Below are positions 1 to 5,942 of a DNA stretch of 11,178 nt, in pieces. Both the position numbers and the translations under genes were made by a program. Under the pieces are notes generated by a model, which was given only the letters and a program-made list of their open reading frames with translations, searched no databases and was not told the DNA's origin. How positions within the stretch are numbered: position 1 is the first letter of the stretch; each line of letters starts with the position of its first letter. The DNA lies in the NCBI GenBank assembly GCA_019090365.1, contig JAHRWC010000399.1:1-11178 (forward strand). Reading direction: 5' to 3'. This DNA is from Flavobacteriaceae bacterium. Its GTDB lineage: Bacteria; Bacteroidota; Bacteroidia; Flavobacteriales; Flavobacteriaceae.

Positions 1-1131
1 TAATTGCCAAATTAAATCGGGCTTTTTAGATAAAGATCTTGATTGCTTTTTAGATAATTGATTTCTATAATCATAAACAACCTTGCCTCCTGTTTCCTTA
101 TTTACTATATATATTGTCAAAGTTCCACTTTTTGAACGCAGCATCATTCGCCAACTCATACGGTGTCCTTCTTCAGTCCAAAGTACATCGTCATTAATTG
201 CCCAATGTCTTAAAGGCAATCCTATTTGAAACATAAAAAAGAAGGCACTACAAACAATCAAAATGTTTTTATACTTCGGAATTATAACTTCTTGTCCTTT
301 ATAAATTTCTTCTTTTAACCTGAATCGTTTTTGAATAGTTTCAGAAGTAAAGAAAAACAAAGCAAAAGCAATAGACATGTATGGAAATATCCCTACTTGA
401 AACACGATTGAATTAAACAAATGAAAGAACAGAGACATATAAAAACCAAGCAATCGTGTTGGTTTCCATAGTAACATAGGAATGATTAATAAGTCGAAAA
501 TAATTCCGAAGTAAGCAATGACATAATGTGTCCAGGATTCTTGCAACAATCCACCAATAAGCCAATAATTACTTTTAGATTTCATGAACATTGAAGGTGC
601 AGTTCCATTGATCCAATCTGGATACCATTTTGCTACAGAGCCATACGTAAATACTATTAAAACTTGTAAAATCACCATCCATTTACACCATTGTGGCATG
701 GATATTTTTTTAAACGAGGGTTTAAATTTTACATCGAAAGAATACCTTTTATTGGCAGGTAAAAAAACCATCAACCAGCAAAGTAATACCATTAAATAAT
801 AATGGTTATTGTACGATGTTTTTTGCATAAAATAAGCTCCCGTCCAAAGAAAAGCATAAGCGAACATGCTCATTCTATATTTGTAACCAAGCATAACTCC
901 AATTCCAAATATACCCATTAGAGCAAAATACACATACATTCCAGGACCTTGTATGTTTTGTAGAAAATCGAAACCAATAAAGTTAAAAGTAAACTCGGGA
1001 TCAACCAATACACGCTTCACCCAACCAGTTGCAATTGCTCCAAATGCCTCTAAAGTAATTAACAAACCAAATACGATTCTAAACAAGGTTAGACCCGTAT
1101 TATCAATTTGTTTAAAGAGGAATTTATTCAT
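1..1131 (-). CDS. HTTM-domain (vitamin K-dependent gamma-carboxylase-like) membrane protein, C-terminus off the left edge
   Basis: The frame is open from an ATG at 1131 to the window edge (377 codons, no stop), so the C-terminus is missing. It is a polytopic membrane protein with several hydrophobic segments (about residues 13-36, 64-84, 88-124, 150-165, 202-222, 227-262, 288-305). Recognisable pieces of the HTTM / gamma-glutamyl carboxylase family are YNNHYYLMVLL (107-117), a YGSVAKWYPDW segment (163-173) whose Lys168 sits where the animal carboxylase has its proposed catalytic Lys, FHLFNSIVFQVGIFPY (236-251), and EEGHRMSWRMMLR (320-332). Animal enzymes carboxylate Glu using reduced vitamin K; the bacterial role is unknown. 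It overlaps the end of ribF by 8 bases (ATGAATAA), which suggests translational coupling. The family assignment comes from remembered motifs. Carboxylase activity is not established. Confidence 0.88.
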   Translation of the reverse strand, partial: MNKFLFKQIDNTGLTLFRIVFGLLITLEAFGAIATGWVKRVLVDPEFTFNFIGFDFLQNIQGPGMYVYFALMGIFGIGVMLGYKYRMSMFAYAFLWTGAYFMQKTSYNNHYYLMVLLCWLMVFLPANKRYSFDVKFKPSFKKISMPQWCKWMVILQVLIVFTYGSVAKWYPDWINGTAPSMFMKSKSNYWLIGGLLQESWTHYVIAYFGIIFDLLIIPMLLWKPTRLLGFYMSLFFHLFNSIVFQVGIFPYMSIAFALFFFTSETIQKRFRLKEEIYKGQEVIIPKYKNILIVCSAFFFMFQIGLPLRHWAINDDVLWTEEGHRMSWRMMLRSKSGTLTIYIVNKETGGKVVYDYRNQLSKKQSRSLSKKPDLIWQL

Positions 1132-2056
1132 GTGTTTTTAAATATGCTCTAGCGAATTTTTCATCTTCTTGAATGGCTTTTTTTAATTCTTCAACAGAAT
1201 TAAAATTGAATTCATCTCTTATTCTCGTTAAAAATTCTATCTGAAGTTCTTGATCATAAAGGTCTTCATTAAAATCTAAAAAGTAAGTTTCAATTGTTTG
1301 ATTAATACCTCCAACAGTTGGATTAGTACCGATATTGGTAATACCGTACACTATTTTATTTGCAATCACAGCTTGCACCACATACACTCCAATTTTAGGT
1401 AAAATTTTATATTCTTCTTTTATTGAAAGATTTGCGGTTGGGAAATTTAATGTTTTTCCTATGCTTTTACCTTTCACTACTTTACCTGTTAACATAAAAG
1501 GGTAGCCTAAATACAGATGAGCTGTTTTACAGTCTCCTTCATCTAAAGCTCTTCTAACTTTGGTAGAACTAACAGAAACTTCATTTAATTGTTGTGCTCC
1601 AATTTCAATGACTTCAAAGTCGAAAATTTCACCAAATTCTTTTAAATCATCGATAGTTGCTTCTCGATTTCTTCCGAAGCGATGGTCATAACCAATAATA
1701 ATTTTTTTTGCATTCAATTGATTCACCAAAATATCACGAACAAACTCTAATGCTGTTAATCGAGAAAATTCTTTAGTGAATTTATGAACGATTAAATGAT
1801 TGAGTCCTGTTTCTGACAAAAGAGATATTCGCTCGTCAATTGTATTAATTAATTTGATTCCTGATTCTTTTTGAAGTACCATTCGAGGATGAGGAAAAAA
1901 AGTGAGAATCACAGAATCTAATTGATTTTCATTTGCAGTCTTAACTAACTGATTGACTATCTCTTTATGACCAATATGAACACCATCAAACGTCCCAATG
2001 GTTACAACACTTGGACGATTATTGTTATAAAGTGATTCTTGTTGATAAACTTTCAA
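1124..2056 (-). CDS. ribF: Bifunctional riboflavin kinase / FAD synthetase RibF
   Basis: RibF converts riboflavin to FMN and then FAD in the cytoplasm. At 310 residues it has the usual full length. The N-terminal FAD synthetase (nucleotidyltransferase) domain shows TIGTFDGVHIGH (19-30), FFPHPR (53-58), GYDHRFGRNRE (122-132) and the SSTKVRRAL motif (163-171). The C-terminal riboflavin kinase domain shows GKVVKGKSIGKTLNFPTANL (191-210), with the phosphate-binding GKTLNFPTAN, then NIGTNPTVGG (241-250) and the ETYFLDF strand (256-262). The start is a TTG: no in-frame ATG lies near it, residue 1 fits the usual distance to the TIGTFDG motif, and AAGGAAGAA directly precedes the TTG. Its 5' end is 7 bases after the pth stop, and its 3' end overlaps the HTTM gene, so all three are likely co-transcribed. 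Confidence 0.96.
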   Translation of the reverse strand: MKVYQQESLYNNNRPSVVTIGTFDGVHIGHKEIVNQLVKTANENQLDSVILTFFPHPRMVLQKESGIKLINTIDERISLLSETGLNHLIVHKFTKEFSRLTALEFVRDILVNQLNAKKIIIGYDHRFGRNREATIDDLKEFGEIFDFEVIEIGAQQLNEVSVSSTKVRRALDEGDCKTAHLYLGYPFMLTGKVVKGKSIGKTLNFPTANLSIKEEYKILPKIGVYVVQAVIANKIVYGITNIGTNPTVGGINQTIETYFLDFNEDLYDQELQIEFLTRIRDEFNFNSVEELKKAIQEDEKFARAYLKTHE

Positions 2057-2063
2057 TTCTTCC

Positions 2064-2714
2064 TTATTTTCCGTTAAATGAATTCATAGTGTTTGCCATT
2101 CCTGCTAACCCAAACGACTTAATTGCTTCAATGGCTTTATCAACTCTTACTGAAAGTTGTTTTTCTTCTTCATCACTCCATTCACCCAAAACATAGTCAA
2201 CTTGCCTTCCTTTCGAAAAGGCATCGCTTATTCCGTATCTAAATCTATTGTATTGAGTTGTATTTAATGTATGCTGAATGTCTTTTAAACCATTATGACC
2301 ACCATCACTACCTTTCGATTTTATTCTAAAAATACCAAATTCAAGATTTAAATCGTCTGTAAGCACCAATAAATTTTCTAAAGGAATCTTTTCTTTATCC
2401 ATCCAATATTTTACTGCCTTACCACTAAGGTTCATATACGTACTAGGCTTAATAAATATAAAAGTTCTTCCTTTTAATTTATATAAAGCTCTATCTCCTA
2501 GTTTTACGGTTTCAAATGTTAAAGATTCTTTTTCTACAAAAGTGTCTAATATTCTAAACCCAATATTATGTCTTGTATTTTCATACTTCGGACCAATATT
2601 CCCTAAACCAACTATTAGAAATTTCTTCATAGGATTATTTTCAGTTTCATCTTGAATGTTTTCAAGTGCTGTCTTTTTATTTCTTCTGAATAAGTTTTTG
2701 AAAAATTCAAACAT
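2064..2714 (-). CDS. pth: Peptidyl-tRNA hydrolase Pth, with a 28-residue N-terminal extension
   Basis: Pth releases peptides from prematurely dissociated peptidyl-tRNA. The core starts at Met29 (KFLIVGLGNIG, 31-41) and keeps the expected active-site residues: Asn39 in GLGN, His49 in NTRHN (catalytic base), Asn95 in YMNLSG, the Asp120-Asp121 pair in TDDL, and Asn141 in GGHNG. The chosen ATG at 2714 adds 28 residues (MFEFFKNLFRRNKK..., basic and aromatic, then acidic). The alternative start is the ATG at 2630, which gives a 188-residue protein of normal family length. I keep the longer form because the amphipathic basic start reads as coding and, from memory, similar extensions occur in other flavobacterial Pth proteins; this is unproven. 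The gene follows the rplY terminator and leads into ribF. Confidence 0.95.
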   Translation of the reverse strand: MFEFFKNLFRRNKKTALENIQDETENNPMKKFLIVGLGNIGPKYENTRHNIGFRILDTFVEKESLTFETVKLGDRALYKLKGRTFIFIKPSTYMNLSGKAVKYWMDKEKIPLENLLVLTDDLNLEFGIFRIKSKGSDGGHNGLKDIQHTLNTTQYNRFRYGISDAFSKGRQVDYVLGEWSDEEEKQLSVRVDKAIEAIKSFGLAGMANTMNSFNGK

Positions 2715-2740
2715 CTAATAAATGAATATTCTGTAAAAAT

Positions 2741-2774
2741 AAAAAAAGCATCCCAAATAAATAGAATGCTTTTT
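2741..2774 (-). terminator. Intrinsic terminator after rplY
   Basis: The 9-base inverted repeat AAAAAGCAT (2743-2751) / ATGCTTTTT (2766-2774) has a 14-base loop. Read on the minus strand, the stem ends in a run of T, as expected for a rho-independent terminator 22 bases past the rplY stop. It separates rplY from pth, so pth needs read-through or its own promoter. I see no clear TAnnTTTG box in the 80 bases before pth. Confidence 0.7.
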
Positions 2775-2795
2775 AAGTATAATTTTAAGAATCGT

Positions 2796-3443
2796 TTATT
2801 CTTCAGCAGGCTTGTCTTCTGAAGCTCCTTCAGCAGCTCCTTCTTCACCTTCTTCTCCTTCTTCACCTTCTTCGTCTTCTTCTACGTCTTCAACAGCAGT
2901 ACGTGAAGTTCTTACTTGACATACTACAGTGTTATCTGGGTGTAAAATTGTATAATCTCCAGCTAGTAAATCAGTAATATACATTTTATTACCAATTTTC
3001 ATTTCTGTAATATCAGCATGTAGAAAATCTGGAAGATCTTTTGGTAATGCTTTAACACGTAATTTACGAGTAACAACACGTAAAACACCTCCATTTTTAA
3101 CTCCTACAGAGTTACCTGTTACACGAACAGGAATTTCCATACTCACTTCTTTATCATCAAATATTTGATAAAAATCGATGTGTAAAATTCTGTCTGATAC
3201 TGGGTGAAATTGAATATCTTGAAGAATAGCGGCAACTTTAGTACCGTCTTCTAAAGAAATTACAACTGTATGTACGTCTGGAGTGTACACTAAGTCTTTA
3301 AATGCTAATTCTGGTGCTGAAAAGTGAATTGGTGCATCTCCTCCGTATACTACGCAAGGAACCATTCCAGCATTACGTAAGGCTTTAGTAGCTACTTTGC
3401 CTACGCTTTCTCTTTGAGATCCGTTGATTGTAATTGATTTCAT
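2796..3443 (-). CDS. rplY: 50S ribosomal protein L25 (general stress protein Ctc type)
   Basis: This is the long, two-domain form of L25 that binds 5S rRNA. The N-terminal RNA-binding domain (about 1-92) has the start [24 protein letters not shown] (28-35) and the family signature [20 protein letters not shown] (74-93). The C-terminal beta domain (about 95-180) includes [19 protein letters not shown] (103-121). The last 30 or so residues form a low-complexity acidic tail: an EEG repeat at 188-202, then an Ala/Glu-rich end. Such tails are common in Bacteroidota L25. The gene follows prs, a pairing conserved in many bacteria (prs-rplY/ctc-pth). The ATG at 3443 gives the canonical N-terminus. 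Confidence 0.96.
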   Translation of the reverse strand: MKSITINGSQRESVGKVATKALRNAGMVPCVVYGGDAPIHFSAPELAFKDLVYTPDVHTVVISLEDGTKVAAILQDIQFHPVSDRILHIDFYQIFDDKEVSMEIPVRVTGNSVGVKNGGVLRVVTRKLRVKALPKDLPDFLHADITEMKIGNKMYITDLLAGDYTILHPDNTVVCQVRTSRTAVEDVEEDEEGEEGEEGEEGAAEGASEDKPAEE

Positions 3444-3497
3444 TTGTTTATTTTAATGAATATAATTTATGTGTTAGCCTTTCTGACTAAGCGGGTG

Positions 3498-3505
3498 CAA
3501 ATGTG
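3498..3505 (-). promoter_or_regulatory. Possible -7 box for rplY
   Basis: The minus strand reads CACATTTG followed by CACCC, one mismatch from the Bacteroidota -7 consensus TAnnTTTG, about 55 bases before the rplY ATG. No -33 TTG lies at the expected 19-23 base spacing, so support is weak. rplY may instead be read from the prs promoter. Confidence 0.35.
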
Positions 3506-3524
3506 CGACTTTTTTTTGATTTTG

Positions 3525-3550
3525 AAAAACCTCAAAGCACATTTTTTAGG
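3525..3550 (-). terminator. Weak terminator-like hairpin after prs
   Basis: On the minus strand CCTAAAA pairs with TTTGAGG (one A-G mismatch, 8-base loop) and is followed by TTTTT. It starts 26 bases past the prs stop. The stem is short and weak, so it may only attenuate read-through into rplY. Confidence 0.35.
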
Positions 3551-3576
3551 CACTAATAAAGATGAAATTCAGAAGC

Positions 3577-4518
3577 TTACATTAAAAATTTCGAGCTAAT
3601 TGATTTATTAGCATTTACACTTCTCATTACTTCAGCAAAAAGAGGTGCACAAGTTATTACTCTAATTTTAGAACAATCTTGTTTTATTGGTATAGAGTCT
3701 GAAACTATAAGTTCAGTTAATTGAGAGTTTTCAATACGTTCATAGGCATTCCCCGAAAGTAACGCATGTGTACAAACAGCTCGCACACTCAAGGCTCCAC
3801 GCTCCATCATAACATCGGCTGCCTTTGTTAACGTTCCTGCTGTATCGACCATATCATCTACTAATATTACATGTTTCCCATCAACTTCACCAATTAATTC
3901 CATGTGAGAAATAATATTAGCTTTTTCTCTTTGCTTGTAACAGATAACAACATCACTTTCTAAGAATTTTGAATAAGCATAGGCTCTTTTTGAACCTCCC
4001 ATATCTGGTGAAGCTATTGTTAGATTATTTAAGTTAAGTGATTTTACATAAGGTAAAAATATAGTAGAAGCGAATAAATGATCTACTGGCTTTTCGAAAA
4101 ACCCTTGAATTTGATCTGCATGTAAATCCATTGTGATAATTCGAGTAGCTCCTGCTGTTTCCAGCATTTTAGCAACTAATTTAGCTGCAATTGGCACTCG
4201 TGGTTTATCTTTTCTATCCTGTCTAGCCCAACCAAAATAAGGCAATACCGCTGTAATATGTCTTGCAGAAGAACGTTTTGCTGCATCTATCATTAATAAC
4301 ATTTCCATTAAATGATCACTATTAGGAAATGTTGATCCAATGATAAAAACACGACTTCCTCGTACAGATTCTTCAAACGAAGGTTGAAATTCGCCATCAC
4401 TATAGGTTGATGTTATTACATTTCCTAATGGTATTCCATAAGAGTCTGCGATTGCTTGCGCAAGAGTTTCACTCTGTTTGCAAGCGAAAATTTTTGGATC
4501 GGGATAATTATTGTCCAT
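3577..4518 (-). CDS. prs: Ribose-phosphate pyrophosphokinase (PRPP synthase)
   Basis: It makes PRPP from ribose 5-phosphate and ATP for nucleotide, His, Trp and NAD synthesis. At 313 residues it is the usual class I length. Motifs, numbered from the ATG at 4518: YSDGEFQPSFEESVRG (39-54), PYFGWARQDRK (93-103, ATP loop), DLHADQIQGFF (131-141, divalent-cation/ribose site), SPDMGGSKRAY (170-180), YKQREKAN (194-201, flexible catalytic loop) and the PRPP-binding LVDDMVDTAGTL (219-230). An in-frame TTG at 4545 would add nine residues, but that TTG lies within a TACATTTG -7 promoter box and could not be in the transcript. The ATG at 4518 is therefore preferred. Confidence 0.97.
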   Translation of the reverse strand: MDNNYPDPKIFACKQSETLAQAIADSYGIPLGNVITSTYSDGEFQPSFEESVRGSRVFIIGSTFPNSDHLMEMLLMIDAAKRSSARHITAVLPYFGWARQDRKDKPRVPIAAKLVAKMLETAGATRIITMDLHADQIQGFFEKPVDHLFASTIFLPYVKSLNLNNLTIASPDMGGSKRAYAYSKFLESDVVICYKQREKANIISHMELIGEVDGKHVILVDDMVDTAGTLTKAADVMMERGALSVRAVCTHALLSGNAYERIENSQLTELIVSDSIPIKQDCSKIRVITCAPLFAEVMRSVNANKSISSKFLM

Positions 4519-4542
4519 TTTGTTGTGTGTGTTAGATGCTTG

Positions 4543-4574
4543 CAAATGTAAAATTATTCATATTTGTTTTGCAA
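4543..4574 (-). promoter_or_regulatory. Bacteroidota-type promoter of prs
   Basis: On the minus strand a perfect TAnnTTTG -7 box (TACATTTG, 4543-4550) is preceded by a -33 TTG (complement of 4572-4574) at 21-base spacing. A transcript starting 5-8 bases downstream would have a leader of about 20 bases before the prs ATG at 4518. Confidence 0.65.
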
Positions 4575-4653
4575 TTTTGACCTAGCTATTTATTAAAATT
4601 TATTAGCATTTTAATTAACATCTAAAAATAGAATGATAATTAGCATAAATGTT

Positions 4654-4661
4654 TATTTTTG
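4654..4661 (+). promoter_or_regulatory. -7 box of tRNA-Leu
   Basis: TATTTTTG is a perfect match to TAnnTTTG and ends 10 bases before the first base of the tRNA, a typical spacing for a stable-RNA gene. No clear -33 TTG is visible at the expected distance. The box lies in the 150-base divergent region shared with the prs promoter. Confidence 0.5.
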
Positions 4662-4671
4662 CCAAGTCTAA

Positions 4672-4753
4672 GCTCAAGTGGTGGAATTGGTAGACACGTT
4701 GGATTCAAAATCCAATGCTTCACGGCGTGCGGGTTCGATTCCCGCCTTGAGTA
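4672..4753 (+). tRNA. tRNA-Leu, anticodon CAA (reads UUG)
   Basis: The cloverleaf folds fully. The acceptor stem GCTCAAG pairs with CTTGAGT (a G-U pair at the end) and the discriminator base is A4753. The D region is GGTGGAATTGGTAGACAC. The anticodon stem TTGGA/TCCAA (4699-4703, 4711-4715) encloses TTCAAAA with anticodon CAA at 4706-4708. A class II variable arm (4716-4728, TGC/GCG mini-stem) is present, as expected for leucine. The T stem GCGGG/CCCGC encloses TTCGATT. CCA is not encoded. Its 3' terminal 14 bases are duplicated downstream at 4889-4902. Confidence 0.95.
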
Positions 4754-4823
4754 CGAATAAATCATTAATAAGTGTAAATGCAAGCGAGTTTCAAAATGAA
4801 GCTCGCTTCTTTTTTGAATAAAA
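4740..4823 (+). repeat. Direct repeat copy 1: tRNA-Leu 3' end plus terminator
   Basis: This copy begins at the last base of the T loop, covers the 3' T stem, the acceptor strand and the discriminator, and continues through the terminator to GAATAAAA. It matches 4889-4970 almost base for base at an offset of 149, differing by a few substitutions and two or three small indels. Confidence 0.9.
4782..4815 (+). terminator. Intrinsic terminator of tRNA-Leu (copy 1)
   Basis: AAGCGAGTTTC (4782-4792) pairs with GAAGCTCGCTT (4798-4808) over 11 bases with one G-T wobble and an AAAAT loop. It is followed by a T-rich run ending at 4815. Confidence 0.85.
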
Positions 4824-4888
4824 GCGAAGTATTTACTTTAATGATTTTCAAAGCGACGCTATAGGGAAGAACGAGCAAAGTGATCTAA
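4824..4888. other. 65-base spacer between the two repeat copies
   Basis: There is no credible reading frame and no tRNA fold. AAAGCGA occurs twice (4822-4828 and 4850-4856). The right half (4861-4888, GGGAAGAACGAGCAAAGTGATCT) faintly recalls the dispersed GAGGAACGAAGTGATCT-type palindromic repeats found in many Bacteroidota genomes. The bases just before copy 2 keep a few T-loop-like matches, so this may be an eroded tRNA body. Neither reading is firm. Confidence 0.3.
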
Positions 4889-4970
4889 TCCCGCCTTGAG
4901 TACGAATAAAGCATTAAAGTTGTAAATGCAAGCGAGCTTCAAAATGAAGCTCGCTTTTTTTTGAATAAAA
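4889..4970 (+). repeat. Direct repeat copy 2: orphan tRNA-Leu 3' end plus terminator
   Basis: TCCCGCCTTGAGTACGAATAA repeats the tRNA 3' end without any 5' tRNA half in front of it, then continues through a second copy of the terminator. Total length is 82 bases against 84 in copy 1. Confidence 0.9.
4930..4962 (+). terminator. Second terminator hairpin (copy 2)
   Basis: AAGCGAGCTTC (4930-4940) and GAAGCTCGCTT (4946-4956) form a perfect 11-base stem with an AAAAT loop and a T run after it. The wobble of copy 1 is a Watson-Crick pair here, so the structure is conserved. It works as a plus-strand terminator. On the minus strand it lies just past the end of the lipoprotein gene but has no T run on that side. 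Confidence 0.8.
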
Positions 4971-4981
4971 TCAAATTTCTA

Positions 4982-5926
4982 TTAATCTTTTAGTGTCATG
5001 TACATTTCTAAATCAAAGGACACATAAAACACATTAAACAACTCCTCTTCATCTTTATTTTCCGGATGCCTACTACTTGTAAAGATTAAATATTGATCAT
5101 CTGATGTTACATATGGGCTTCCATCATATCCATGAGAATTAATTTTTTTCCCTAAATTAATTGGGTTTGACCAACCATCATCTAATTTAAAAGAAATATA
5201 CAAATCACTTTTCCCATAGTTTACATCTCTATCGAATCCTGCAAAAATTAAAAATCGTTCTTTCGGATCTATATAAGGATCACCCTCAAATTTACTAGAG
5301 TTAATATTTGGAGGAAGTTTCTCAGGTTTTTCATAACCACCATAACTATATTGTGATCTAAAAATATCCATGTTTCTTGTACCATCATCAGGAATATAGG
5401 CAAAGTAAAGTGTTTGATCATCTGTCATTGTTGGGTAACCAAAACCTCCTTCATAATCCATTTTAAGGTCTATAAACTTTGGATTAGCCCAACTTTCATT
5501 ATCTCTGAAGAACTGCCAAATACCATTTTTTTCGATTGAATCAGTAACTATGCTTTGTGGTCGAGTACTTGTGAGTGTTATTACTTTTCCGTTAGAAGAA
5601 ATACTAGCATCTCCATATGAATTTAACGTATCATTTACGATGGGTTTTGGAGTCGAAAACTGATTTTTTTCAAAAGCCTGAATCATTACTTTTGAAGGTC
5701 CATCTCCTTCACTATTCGTATAAACCAGATGTTTGCCGTTTTCAGAAAATGATGAACCAAAATGAATTACATTTCTTACTGAAACAACACCCTCCATGAA
5801 TATTTTAGGTTCATTGGTGGGTTGTAATAAAGATTCAAATAAGATTACAGATTTACCTTTTTCAGTACATCCAAAGGATGCAAAAAGTAAGAAAAATACA
5901 ATTGTTGAAAGAAAGATTTTTTTCAT
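4982..5926 (-). CDS. PD40 (TolB-like) beta-propeller lipoprotein
   Basis: A 314-residue exported protein. Residues 1-19 form a signal peptide with a lipoprotein-type end (FASFGC), so Cys20 is the likely lipidation site. The -3 residue is Ser rather than the usual Leu. The rest carries at least five PD40/WD40-like propeller repeats, each with a D-G/D-x-x-L-x-F type strand: 57-71, 106-120, 164-178, 216-230 and 270-284 (for example SPYVTSDDQYLIFTS). Such propellers usually bind peptides, glycans or partner proteins; no catalytic motif is visible. An in-frame TTG at 5953 would add nine residues inside the preceding gene. The ATG at 5926 directly starts the signal peptide and is preferred. It lies 16 bases after the DUF5916 gene, as last gene of the operon. 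Function unknown. Confidence 0.88.
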   Translation of the reverse strand: MKKIFLSTIVFFLLFASFGCTEKGKSVILFESLLQPTNEPKIFMEGVVSVRNVIHFGSSFSENGKHLVYTNSEGDGPSKVMIQAFEKNQFSTPKPIVNDTLNSYGDASISSNGKVITLTSTRPQSIVTDSIEKNGIWQFFRDNESWANPKFIDLKMDYEGGFGYPTMTDDQTLYFAYIPDDGTRNMDIFRSQYSYGGYEKPEKLPPNINSSKFEGDPYIDPKERFLIFAGFDRDVNYGKSDLYISFKLDDGWSNPINLGKKINSHGYDGSPYVTSDDQYLIFTSSRHPENKDEEELFNVFYVSFDLEMYMTLKD

Positions 5927-5942
5927 AGTCAAAGACTTTAAA

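Noticed and set aside
584..1141. Plus-strand open frames at 584-799 and 953-1141
   Set aside because: They lie opposite the HTTM gene, have no family resemblance, and read as antisense to a well-conserved membrane protein.
2741..2774. Riboswitch ahead of pth-ribF
   Set aside because: No FMN-riboswitch elements are visible; the structure is a simple hairpin with a T run.
2627..2866. Minus-strand open frame across the rplY-pth junction
   Set aside because: It overlaps the rplY end, the terminator and the pth start in another frame, and its Lys-rich composition reflects the reading of AT-rich DNA.
4754..4981. Integrative element or CRISPR-like array after the tRNA
   Set aside because: There are only two repeat copies and no integrase, transposase or Cas gene in the window; the repeat is explained by the tRNA end and its terminator.
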